A stretch of DNA of 64,000 nt from the NCBI GenBank assembly GCA_030374805.1, contig JARGSG010000211.1:434001-498000 (forward strand), read 5' to 3'. Shown here in pieces: positions 20,627 through 31,600 of the stretch; within the stretch, counting starts at the first letter, position 1; each line of letters opens with the position of its first letter. The translations under genes and the position numbers were made by a program. The notes below the pieces were generated by a model. The model worked only from the letters and a program-made list of their open reading frames with translations, was not told the DNA's origin and ran no database searches. This DNA is from Gracilaria gracilis (Eukaryota > Rhodophyta > Florideophyceae > Gracilariales > Gracilariaceae).

Positions 20627-22759
20627 ATGGGAGCCTCCTTTGAAGGAGCGGCGCAAACGCAGTCGAGCTCAACTGCGCCGGAGGTTGCAAAGCCTCGCTC
20701 CCCGGTCACGATCCTTACGAGGAAGATGGCCACGACAGACGTGGACTCGGAACATCTCGGTGTTCTCCGTCGCCCGTGGGTACGGTCACGCAATTTCCGC
20801 GCTCCGGATAGAGTCCTGGTCATGGCGAAACGAAACTACAAAGTTTTCGCCGACCTCGGGATATCCGACCATTATATGGTTCGGCAGTTGTCCGTTCTCG
20901 ACACGGGTGCTGGTCCAAACTTCTTGGTTCAATCGCTTATTCCGCCGCAGTTATTGTCTCAGATTCGGCCGGCCCCGCCGACCGAGATAGCGGATGCAAA
21001 TAATAGGCCCCTTTCAATCGTGGGAGTAATTGACCTGATTGTCAGGCTTGGCCGTTGCGTTGTCCGCTTGGACTTTATAGTCTGCAAGCGTTTAGCTGCG
21101 CTGGTCATACTCGGATGTGATTTCTGCGACCGTTTTGTCGAAGCAATTCGACCACGGAAAAGGACCGTCGAGCTGGAGGACGGCACAACAGTGCCAATTG
21201 TTCGGCGACCTTTACGAAAGGCTTTCAAGAAGTAAGTTCCATTGCCAGTGGCCCAGCAGCCAGCGGAATCGCACCGTTCATCTACGAAGCTCCGAGTGGC
21301 TCGGTCTATTTGCATTCCACCGGAATCCCAGACATGGGTCACGGTCACGTCCCTACAGCACGGCCTGCAAACCGTTCAGCCATTGCCGCTCCTTTACGAA
21401 AGGCAGAACGTGGCCCTCGTGAATCGGATTGTACTTGTTGAGCCAGAAAAGCCCTTCAGAGTATTGGTTGCTAATTTCAGCTCCTCCCAACAGAGGTTGG
21501 TAAAGAACCAAGTCATTGGTTCCATGTTACCACACCCGGTGGCTATTGTACCCACACAGGTCTCTACCGCCGAGGTTCTCGGAATTCTCGAAGCTGAGGA
21601 GGGAGAGGGGAAGTGCGCTGACACAACTGTACCAAAGACTTCGTCGGGAGACGCTGAGCCGAACTCGTCGGGTAAAGAAGTGTTGAACTCGTCGAAAGAA
21701 GCAACGCCGACACTGTCGGAAGGAAGGCCAGAATCACCTGGATCTGAGAAGAAGGACCCCGTACAGGAGCTCGAGTCTCTAGACTTTAACCATGTCTCAG
21801 AGTCTCACCGTGAGAAGTTACGGGATATGCTACGGGAGTTCACCCCCATGTGGGACGGTTCCCTTGGGAAAATTGGGATCACCGAACATCGGATAGATTT
21901 GATGCCGAACACTCGGCCAATCTCGCAACACCCCTACAGGGCAGGACCGACAGCTCGGGAAGAAGAGAAGACTCAAGTCGAGAAGATGCTCCGCGCCGGA
22001 GTCATTGAACCGGCCCAGTCGCCATGGGCCTCGCCCGTGGTACTCGCTCCCAAACCCGATGGGTCTTGGCGTTTTTGTATCGATTACCGCAAGCTTAACG
22101 CGGCTACCGTCAAGGACGTGTATCCCATCCCGAGGATGGACGAATGTATCGATTCGCTCGGAAGCGCAAAGGTGTTCACGACCCTCGACGCGAACTGGGG
22201 ATATTGGCAAGTCCCAGTTAGGGCAGAGGACCGTGATAAAACGGCGTTTGTATGTCATCAAGGACTATACCGATTCAACCGGATGCCCTTCGGGCTCACG
22301 AACGCCCCTGCCACTTTCCAAAGAGCAGTGGATATTTTGCTTGCCCGCTTTAAGTGGAAAACGTGCCTGGTATACCTGGATGACATCATTGTGTTCTCCA
22401 GTAACCTGGACGAGCACTTGACCCACGTTCGGGAGGTGATGCGAGTCCTACGAGAGGCAGGCATCACACTGAAGTTGAAGAAGTGCGAGTTCTTTACCGA
22501 TGCCGTGAAATATCTCGGCCACATAATCCGTCCGGGACGGCTATCGATTGACGCTGCACGTGTGCGGTCCCTCAAGGAGGCCAAACACCCACGGACTCAG
22601 ACGGAACTCCGATCCTTCCTCGGCCTTTGCAATGTCTACCGCCGTTTTATTCCGCACCTCGCGGATATAGCAGCTTCATTGAATGAACTCTTGCGAAAAA
22701 GAAAGCCAGTGAAACTGGAACCATTCGATGACCGTAAGGCAACGGCATTCTCATCACTC
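20627..22759 (+). pseudogene. pol: pol of family 2, forward copy, truncated in RT/RNase H
   Basis: Protease part from ATG 20627: VLDTGAGPNFLVQSL active site, ending with KAFKK and TAA at 21233-21235. The same frame continues with no other stop: RT motifs FCIDYRKLNA, DANWGYWQVPV, FNRMPFGLTNAPATFQ and the catalytic YLDD, then KYLGHIIRPG and SFLGLCNVYRRFI. At 22759 the retroelement sequence ends; a short foreign tail runs to a stop at 22807. RNase H, integrase and chromodomain are absent. The TAA between protease and RT also occurs in the inverted copy. Confidence 0.85.
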
Positions 22760-22828
22760 TCTGGAACAAGCAACGCGGCGCAACCCACCCAAGCGGAACA
22801 GGATTAACCTGCTCTGACGTCCTCCTTT

Positions 22829-22860
22829 TGTTCGCGCCGCGCGGAGCGCGAGCGCGAACA
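22829..22860. repeat. Inverted repeat near the inversion junction
   Basis: TGTTCGCGC (22829-22837) and GCGCGAACA (22852-22860) are perfect 9-bp arms around a GC-rich 14-nt centre. It lies between the broken pol of the forward copy and the end of the inverted Harbinger fragment. It may be part of the Harbinger 3' flank or linked to the breakpoint. Confidence 0.5.
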
Positions 22861-22866
22861 TATGAC

Positions 22867-23057
22867 TCAAATCTCCTCTCCGCCGTTCTCTCTTCTCTCT
22901 TTGGCCGCAATCTTCTCTTCAGAGCGGGTTCTGGGCTGCAGCGCAAACCCTCTTCTATCGAACTGCCAGTTGCACAGCATCGCTACCGTAGTGTACGCGA
23001 TAGGAAAGAGGCTTCTCTCAAACGGCCATTGGCCCAAGAATAAACGAAACCGGTTAT
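22867..23057 (-). pseudogene. PIF/Harbinger-like transposase relic, 3' part, inverted
   Basis: Read on the minus strand from 23057, directly after GTTAT/ATAAC next to the LTR, the frame gives NNRFRLFLGQWPFERSLFP, then IAYTTVAMLCNWQFDRRGF, and ends at TGA 22867-22869. Joined at ATAAC to the middle part (EWGIGFVNN), the reading frame is continuous and reads like the C-terminal end of a HARBI1-type nuclease. The fragment is therefore the missing end of the gene at 4978-17603, now in opposite orientation. Confidence 0.7.
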
Positions 23058-23909
23058 TGTGGGGCAAAGCCGGGAACTGAAGGAAAGAACACAAACCGCG
23101 CCAGCGGCTACGCACCCAAGGTGTTCAGCCTTGCTCCCTATTGGGGCAGAGCAGTGGCAGAACCCTCCGATGAGGCCGACACGTGCCGGGCGTAACTCCG
23201 GGCAGCCTCTTCCTGACTTACAGACGGAGGTTGGGGGTGGAAATGGGGTTGCCAACAGGATGGATTCCACTGGGTGTGGCGTATCCCGTAGGAAAAGGGG
23301 CGAGATAGAAGGTAGCAAAATGAGCCGCACTGCGGAGCACAGACTCGTGAGGGCTGGGAATAATCCCGAGACAAAAAGGGGCAAATCTGTACAACAGGGC
23401 GAAGCGTAACGAAGCCGTAAGACGGGAAAACAGAAAGAGTGTATGGAAGAATGATAAATAAGAGGCCGTAACGACGGATCGGTGCTTCTCGGTGACGGAG
23501 GTGGATAAGTTGTCCGGATAAGCGGCGGTATTCCCCGGGAATGGGGCGAAAGACCGTGCGCAAGCGGAACTCAAGCTAGAGCCAAGGCCTCGTTGAGGTT
23601 TACTTCCCCGTACAGTGGCGGCAAGTGCCGCCACTTATATACGGCTGACAAATATCACTAAAATATCTAAGTACCCGGCACGCCGGCCAACACTACCCAC
23701 GTGTACCTCCGTGGCACACTTGCAACGGCGCATCCGGTAATCGGGCGCGGGCACACACGTGTCGCGCCAATCCTACCCTTCATAGGCGGATCCCTAATCC
23801 GGGCCAAATAGGCAAATAGACTTCATAATAGTAGGAAGTTCAGCCGAAAATAACAACGGATATATGAGCGGCATCCCCCTCAGTCCCTGCCAAGGGCAAT
23901 TGCTCTACA
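23058..23909 (-). repeat. 3' LTR of the inverted family 2 copy
   Basis: 852 bp. The first ~160 bp (in element orientation) and the region about 100 bp from the other end share diagnostic bases with the LTR at 17604 (TTGGCAGGGACTGAGGGGG, CATATATCC, GGGAGCAAGG), while the middle shares bases with the LTR at 33770 (GTTGCAAGTG, and the R/U5 segment). It is a mosaic. It is preceded in element orientation by the purine tract GAGAAGGGGGAGA. Confidence 0.9.
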
Positions 23910-23963
23910 TCTCCCCCTTCTCAGGCTGAAACTTCCGACTCGTTCGGCTTCTCACCTGCCATC

Positions 23964-25760
23964 ATGGGCCTATATAGTCCGGACTCCGGCGGTGAGCCTA
24001 ACGACCACTCGGACTCCAACAACTTGGCACTCGTACCATACTTGGCACCTTCGACTCTCATCGACACAGCGATGCCTACCAATAACAACAACACATCCGG
24101 TAGTCCCGGCGCTCCCCCAGGTGGGACTGCGCGAATGACCGCTGCCGGACCGCGGTTCCGGTCGGTACCCTTGCCTCAATCGTCGGGGGCTTCCGCTTTT
24201 GGCGCGGCGTCCGTTGCGACAGCAGCGACTCCGGATCCAGCTCCCGTGTGAGATTGGTTCCATGCTAGCGTGCCGACAAATACGGGAGGATGGCCCAGTC
24301 TTGGGAGTCTCCGCGTACGCGATCCTCACCGCCATAGCGGCCTGTTTGCACAAGCCCCGTGGTTCAATGCCGAAGCCGTTCGGAATGAAGCGTTGATCAA
24401 CTCCTACGCCATTGACGGTATCCTCCCCGGAGGACTTCCCGTTAGCGTCGTCCGCTCATGGGACTGGCTCGCCCGTATCACGGTCCATCCAAATTGTCTC
24501 TGGTATACGAGAAGCGAGAGCCTGGCGTTCGCTCGCCGGGAGATTGCCCGCATTGGGTATGCGCGACATTTTCGGGCGCCGAACGAGCATCCGGTTCCGT
24601 CCCATTACGGGTTTGACGTGGCCTACTACCGTACGTTCGGCGAGGTTGAGTACGGAGATCGACTGGCTGTTGCCTTCGACGAGATTGACCGCTATGCGGA
24701 TGTCGTCCAGCCCCACCAGGATCTCATCCTGTGGGCTCGTCCGATTCTTCGGGCCGAGTTCCGGTACCTCCGCAAGTCGTCGCGGCGCGAGTTCTTCGAG
24801 GGCCTCCGTCACGAGAGGAAGTGGCGATCCCGCTTCGGGGTTCTGGTGCCGTACCAATGCTCGGAGGTTGAGCGAATCGCGGCGCGTTCCCGTCAAGGGC
24901 GATACGTTCCGCTGCCATCGTTCTGGCCTGCGGTCGAGGTCCCTCGAGGGTGCCATGTGGAGCTCCCCCCATGCCTGACATACGTCGGGTCGTACTACAT
25001 GAAGACTCCGCCGCGCGGCCTTTGGAGCATCCTTGCCACCGAATGGACTGTCCGTGTCGCGGCTTTCTTCCTCTGGGAGGCGTATGATCATTACCGGCTT
25101 TGGTTTGTGCCGGAGATGATTCGCCGATCCATTCGGAATTTGGACCTCACCGATGTGCTCGGGTCCGTCCGCAACGCGCGGGAGGTGGTGTCCTTGGTGG
25201 AGGTCATCGACGGTGTCGAGTGGGACTCCGTGCCTGCTAGTCAGGTCTCCGAGGGTATCCGTCGGGTTACAGACCGGTCTCCCGGACGCGACGTCAACGC
25301 GGGCAACTTTGTATACTTCGACCCATGGGAATGGGAGATAGTCACAGCCGCCGAGGCGCGGGAGCGGCGTCAGGTCGAGCGGAGCATCCCAGAGGGCCAT
25401 CCTCGTGGGTTCGTCTTCGTCGACGACGAGGAGGACGAGAGCCTTGATGAGGCAGGGAGCCCTATGGACCAGGGAGCGGACCAGCAGATCGACGTGATCG
25501 AAGTAACCGGAGATGACGGCGGATCCGCTGATGCGGTAGTGCAGGGTACGCCCAACTCGGTTGGCGCGTGGCAGGCCTCCGCTTCTGGGGGCGGGGCCTT
25601 TTCGAGTACTGACCCCCAGGCGATCGTCATCCGCAGTTTCCTTCGCGGCATGGGTGTGCCCGTGTCTGACACGGTGACCGACTTGGCGCAGCTGCAGGGC
25701 CTTGCGGCTCAGTGGTTCGCCCAAGGTCGTGGGTCCGGTTCCGGACCGTCCGGCGTGTGA
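23964..25760 (+). pseudogene. Antisense ORF of family 2 retroelement, one in-frame stop
   Basis: It lies on the strand opposite to gag-pol, starting 55 bp inside the 3' LTR with ATG 23964 (MGLYSPDSGG). The frame has a single TGA at 24249-24251 and is then open to TGA 25758-25760, 598 codons in all. The N-terminal ~95 residues are Asn/Pro/Ala/Ser-rich. The main part matches the family 1 antisense protein in order and spacing: DLILWARP, PPCLTYVGSYY, LWSILATEWTVRVAAFFL, a W-F-V-P helix region and YFDPWEWEIVTAAEA. The C-terminus is acidic and then Gly/Ser-rich. No known domain is recognised. An LTR-borne antisense promoter would be needed for expression. Confidence 0.7.
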
Positions 25761-26047
25761 TCGCACTCCGTAGATACCAATATCTCTTGGCCCTATCATT
25801 AAATGTTTCCGGTTGCTACCGGCTTTTAGCAAATTCTCTTCATCCCTCCCCTCCTCAGGGGGCAGCACCCCGCGAGGGGCGCCTGTTCCTTATCTAAGGG
25901 AGGTATTCCGCTTGAAGCGGCAAATTCCTGTTCTTCGACTTCCTCTTCTTAGGCTTCTTCTTCGTCTTCTTCTTCTATTCCACTGTATAGTGGCTTGTCC
26001 GCAGAAGCGGCAAATGTTCCGCGTGAGCGGCATAGCTAATGTGGGGG
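25761..26047. other. Spacer between antisense ORF and pol, family 2
   Basis: 287 bp between the 3' ends of the antisense ORF (plus) and pol (minus). It contains a CTTCTTCTT-rich stretch (25930-25980) and GCGGCA words. No coding pattern is seen. Confidence 0.5.
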
Positions 26048-29000
26048 TTAACCCACTTGGGCTTTTTTGAGCGTGTCCGGTGTCGTCGTACCGGTCCTTT
26101 GGTGGTACTGAAGTACTTTCGAGCGGGGCAGGTGCTCGATAGGTTCGTGTGTGTCCTCCGAAGGGGGGTAGCCGTACCAGCGGACTTGGTATACCAGCTC
26201 TCCAGTAGATTCTAGGCCGTGTTTGACTATACGGTCCACTACGAACTCGCGTTCGTAGACACTCCGCTCTGGCGCCTTGACCAGTGGGTCCTCGCCAGAG
26301 GCGTTCGATGGGTCCTCGTTAGCGGGGTGGACTGCTCTTCCACTGTCGTGGCGATCGCGGGTGATGGCCTTCGACTTCCGTCTAGGCGGCAATGCATCCT
26401 GTACACCAGGTCTCGGTTGCGCTCCCCAGGGAGCTCCTCGGAGGGTTACGCTCCCCAGTGAGGGGTCTGGAGCCACTTGCTTCTGCGGTTGCTGTGGGAT
26501 CCCGTCTGGACGGACTGCGAGCTTCCGGTGTTCCGGCGAGATCGTCCCAATCGACGGGAAAACCAACCTCCGGTGTGAGGGGGCTAGCGAGCGGTGTTCC
26601 GTTACGCCCGTTGACGACGGTTCGCCGCCCATGGCGGACTGTGTGGTACCAACCGTCGCGGCGCCGTGGTGAGCCGTATCAATTACGGATCTCCTGCTTT
26701 TTGACGGCTCATCACTCTCCGTGGCACGCGTGTGCCCACGGCGTGCGTTGTCATACGCATTGTCATCCTTCAAGGGAGGCGGTTCATCCACTGTGCGTGG
26801 CCCGTGTCGCGCCGTACTCGCGTCCAACTTAATTGGCTTCTGCCCACCTAGAGTGGTGTCCACCTGTACTGATGTGGCCGTGTGCTCTGCGGTTCGCGTG
26901 CCATTATCGACCAAGTCGATTGCACCTCCCAAACTTGGGTCTGCCGTCACAGCACGGTCTTTAACAACCAATTTCTCTTCCGAATGATCGGTCTCCTCCG
27001 CTGTCGGGGCAACATCGGTCTCCTCTCCATTCCGCAGTAGCGGTGCGTCGCCGGGTGTGCTCCAGGACGTCGGGTTTTGAACGGCGCCGCTGCTGTTGCG
27101 GGTCTGCGCGTCCTCCGTGGGCGACGGCAATGAGCCAGCGACAACTTCCACTTCGTGGCCCGCCGTGTCTGGGTGCGCATCCCGTTTGGGCGTAGTCTCT
27201 CTAAGTGAGGACTCCGCTTGCAGCGGCGACGATGAAGACCATAACTGGGCATCCCGTGACATTGGGCTCTCGACGGGGCGCTTACTGTCACACGTCCGTG
27301 CGTTCTCCGTCCGCGACGGCAAAGCAACCCCCACTCCGTTCCTGGCGGTGTCCCGCGAGGGTGCAGTATCCGTTTGCAACGGCGTAGACTGCAAAGGAGC
27401 AGCGCAACCAGAATGAGCGTCCCCCTCCCCCTCCTTAGCTGGAGCGGCGGGGCCCGGAGCGATAATCCCAGTAGTGGGCACGATGCGTGTGTGCACATAC
27501 GCATCTGGCCCAATTTTCGGGGTACGTTCCGATTCCGTAGGGAGGTCGGCCAGACCGCGCGCGGCGTGCGGTAGAATTGACAGGCCGAGCGGGGCGTCCC
27601 TGCTAATAGCCAGAGGCGCTGCCGGGGTAGTATCCGACCTGGTCGGTCCGGGATGGGCTTCTTGCACGGTGGGTTCCGGCGGTGGTGCCGGCGTAACGCG
27701 ATCACGCGAGAAGCGTTCGTGTTCACCCTTGACGTCGAGGACAACCGTTGTATCGGTTGTAGAAATAACCCTGTAAGGGCCGTCCGCTATCGGAGAAAGT
27801 TTATGGCGTTTCTTTTTTTCCGGATTGTAGTATTCTTTCCGGAGAAATACATAGCCACCTTCCCTGATGTGTGTGGCATTCTTTCGCACACGTGCGTCGA
27901 AGTTCCGCTTGTAGGCGGCTTGTGCCTTAGCGATTTGCTGCCCAACTACGGGAATGATTTGCTTCAGCCATTGCTTCCAGGCGTCCCTGTGTAGACGGGG
28001 TGAAGGGAACTTATCCAGCGTAGGTTGGGGCTCGACAGCCACCGATGGTGGGACACGCGATAAGACCAGTTCGAACGGAGAGATCTGGGTAGTGCGATGG
28101 ACCTGCGTATTGTAGGCATATGTCACCGCATCGGTGTAGAGATCCCATTCCGACGGGTGGTCGGCGACAAAGGTTCGCAGCGCATTCAGCATGGTGCGAT
28201 TGAAGCGCTCCACCTGGCCGTTACTTTGCGGATGGTAGGTCGTAGTAAACCAGTTCTTAATGTCCAGTATTCGACACACGTCCTGGAAGAACTTCGCAGT
28301 GAATTGCGACCCATTATCCGATAGTAACTCAATCGGCGGTCCGTAGACAAACACCCAGTGGGTTACGAACGCTTGCGCGACCGCACTGGCGGTGATCTTC
28401 GTCAGCGGAACTGTGCGCACGAGCTTCGAAAAGCGGTCGGTTATGACGAGTAAAAACCGATTACCTCGGCGAGTCCGAATAAACTCACCGAGTATGTCAA
28501 TCGCCACGAACTCAAGTGGGGCCCTTGCGGGGAAGAGTACCAACTCTTTGGAGTATTTCCGCAGTTTGACGCGGTTCTTTGCACAACCAGAGCATCCACG
28601 AGCCGTGACGTACGCATCGAATGCCATAGCTGGCCAATAGAAGTCCTTCCTGAGGGTGTAGTACAACTTCCTTCCACCAGGGTGGGCCGACAACTTCGCG
28701 TAATGCGACAAATGCAAGACTCGAGATTGAAGCGAGTGAGGTACCACAATCTGTGGTCGGTCAGTAACCGTTCGAACCAAGAATCCTTGGTCGTTCATGA
28801 CAAAAGGCAGTTGAGCTCCACCGTTCAGACGGGCGCGCACCCTACTGCAGAACGGGTCCGTATACTGTTCCCGGATCAGTTCTTCCGGTGTTATCGGCAC
28901 GAATGCTCCCGGTACTGGCTCCGTATCTGAAACGGCTAAGACAGCGTCATAGACGTCCCATCCCTCCAAATCTTTGTCTTCGTCGTCCTCCATAAAGAAA

Positions 29001-31598
29001 CAGGGTATTTCCAGATCATCGACTGGCTCAGCTTCGGCCGCAGTCGGTAAGCGGGAAAGTGCATCAGCCTGAGTGTTCAGGATTCCCTTCTTGTACTGCA
29101 CGTCGAAGTTGAACTCCGATAATCTTAGCCTCCACCGCATCAAGCGGCCAGAGGGCTCCGCAATCGAGAGAAGCCATCGCAGAGCCGAATGGTCGGTATG
29201 AACGGTAAAATGTCCTCCCATGAGGTACGGTCGCAGCGTCTGGAGAGCCCAGACTACTGCTAAGCATTCTTTCTCGGGTACCGAGTAATTCCTTTCATGC
29301 ACGTTAAGGCTTCGAGACCAAAAACCAATTGGAAGTCGTTCGCCACTCTCCGTGGTCTGAAACAGGGCACAGCCGATCTGGAAATTGCTGGCATCCGTAT
29401 CGATGGCATAGGGCAATCCGAGTTTCGGTAGGGAAAGAATTGGCGGCGAAGTTACTGCATCAATGAGTGATGAGAATGCCGTTGCCTTACGGTCATCGAA
29501 TGGTTCCAGTTTCACTGGCTGTCCCTTTCGCAAGAGTTCATTCAATTGAGCTGCTATATCCGCGAAGTGCGGAATAAAACGGCGGTAGACATTGCAAAGG
29601 CCGAGGAAGGATCGGAGTTCCGTCTGAGTCCGTGGGTGTTTGGCCTCCTTGAGGGACCGCACACGTACAGCGTCAATCGATAGCCGTCCCGGACGGATTA
29701 TGTGGCCGAGATATTTCACGGTATCGGTAAAGAACTCGCACTTCTTCAACTTCAGTGTGATGCCTGCCTCTCGTAGGACTCGCATCACCTCCCGAACGTG
29801 GGTCAAGTGCTCGTCCAGGTTACTGGAGAACACAATGATGTCATCCAGGTATACCAGGCACGTTTTCCACTTAAAGCGGGCAAGCAAAATATCCACTGCT
29901 CTTTGGAAAGTGGCAGGGGCGTTCGTGAGCCCGAAGGGCATCCGGTTGAATCGGTATAGTCCTTGATGACATACAAACGCCGTTTTATCACGGTCCTCTG
30001 CCCTAACTGGGACTTGCCAATATCCCCAGTTCGCGTCGAGGGTCGTGAACACCTTTGCGCTTCCGAGCGAATCGATACATTCGTCCATCCTCGGGATGGG
30101 ATACACGTCCTTGACGGTAGCCGCGTTAAGCTTGCGGTAATCGATACAAAAAACGCCAAGACCCATCGGGTTTGGGAGCGAGTACCACGGGCGAGGCCCA
30201 TGGCGACTGGGCCGGTTCAATGACTCCGGCGCGGAGCATCTTCTCGACTTGAGTCTTCTCTTCTTCCCGAGCTGTCGGTCCTGCCCTGTAGGGATGTTGC
30301 GAGATTGGCCGAGTGTTCGGCATCAAATCTATCCGATGTTCGGTGATCCCAATTTTCCCAAGGGAACCGTCCCACATGGGGGTGAACTCACGTAGCATAT
30401 CCCGTAACTTCTCACGGTGAGACTCTGGGACATGGTTAAAGTCTAGAGACTCGAGCTCCTGTACGGGGTCCTTCTTCTCAGATCCAGGTGATTCTGGCCT
30501 TCCTTCCGACAGTGTCGGCGTTGCTTCTTTCGACGAGTTCAACACTTCTTTACCCGACGAGTTCGGCTCAGCGTCTCCCGACGAAGTCTTTGGTACAGTT
30601 GTGTCAGCGAACTTCCCCTCTCCCTTCTCAGCTTCGAGAATTCCGAGAACCTCGGCGGTAGAGACCTGTGTGGGTACAATAGCCACCGGGTGTGGTAACA
30701 TGGAACCAATGACTTGGTTCTTTACCAACCTCTGTTGGGAGGAGCTGAAATTAGCAACCAATACTCTGAAGGGCTTTTCTGGCTCAACAAGTACAATCCG
30801 ATTCGCGAGGGCCACGTTCTGCCTTTCGTAATGGAGCGGCAATGGCTGAACGGTTTGCAGGCCGTGCTGTAGGGACGTGACCGTGACCCATGTCTGGGAT
30901 TCCGGTGGAATGCAAATAGACCGAGCCACTCGGAGCTTCGTAGATGAACGGTGCGATTCCGCTGGCTGCTGGGCCACTGGCAATGGAACTTACTTCTTGA
31001 AAGCCTTTCGTAAAGGTCGCCGAACAATTGGCACTGTTGTGCCGTCCTCCAGCTCGACGGTCCTTTTCCGTGGTCGAATTGCTTCGACAAAACGGTCGCA
31101 GAAATCACATCCGAGTATGACCGGCGCAGCTAAACGCTTGCAGACTATGAAGTCCAAGCGGACAACGCAACGGCCAAGCCTGACAATCAGGTCAATTACT
31201 CCCACGATTGAAAGGGGCCTATTATTTGCATCCGCTATCTCGGTCGGCGGGGCCGGCCGAATCTGAGACAATAACTGCGGCGGATTAAGCGATTGAACCA
31301 AGAAGTTTGGACCAGCACCCGTGTCGAGAACGGACAACTGCCGAACCATATAATGGTCGGATATCCCGAGGTCGGCGAAAACTTTGTAGTTTCGTTTCGC
31401 CATGACCAGGACTCTATCCGGAGCGCGGAAATTGCGTGACCGTACCCACGGGCGACGGAGAACACCGAGATGTTCCGAGTCCACGTCTGTCGTGGCCATC
31501 TTCCTCGTAAGGATCGTGACCGGGGAGCGAGGCTTTGCAACCTCCGGCGCAGTTGAGCTCGACTGCGTTTGCGCCGCTCCTTCAAAGGAGGCTCCCAT
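26048..31598 (-). pseudogene. pol: pol of family 2, inverted copy, with stop and frameshift
   Basis: Protease ORF 31598-30990 (DTGAGPNFL) ends at a TAA (30992-30990). The same frame goes on into RT until A6 at 30148-30153 (T6 on the coding strand; T5 in the forward copy) shifts the frame. The main frame then runs to 26048 without a stop. It has RT YLDD, RNase H (DTDASNFQIG, PEKECLAVVW), the integrase HHCC finger (KLSAHPGG...CSGC), DDE residues in FVAIDILG, LSDNGSQF and NGQVERFNR, then a ~500-residue Pro/Thr/Asp-rich linker. A chromodomain (FVVDRIVKHG...YQVRWYGYPPSEDTHEPIEHL) comes close to the end. The linker is far longer than in family 1. Confidence 0.9.
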
Positions 31599-31600
31599 GC

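Larger units (their letters stand above)
17604..22759 (+). mobile_element. Chromovirus family 2, forward copy, 3'-truncated
   Basis: 5' LTR, primer site, intact gag, then pol up to the middle of the RT/RNase H boundary, where homology with the inverted copy stops after TCATCACTC (22759). What follows is not retroelement but foreign DNA leading to the inverted Harbinger 3' part. The left flank is ATAAC. Gag differs from that of the inverted copy by only a few residues (for example V/A, G/R, E/D), so the copies separated recently. Confidence 0.88.

Noticed and set aside
24456..25868. 470-codon minus-strand frame opposite the family 2 antisense ORF
   Set aside because: It is in sense orientation of the retroelement but reads Arg/His/Pro-rich with no similarity to anything in family 1; the plus-strand frame is the one that aligns between families.
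26947..27744. 265-codon frame in another register within family 2 pol
   Set aside because: Arg/Pro/His-rich shadow of the linker-coding segment.
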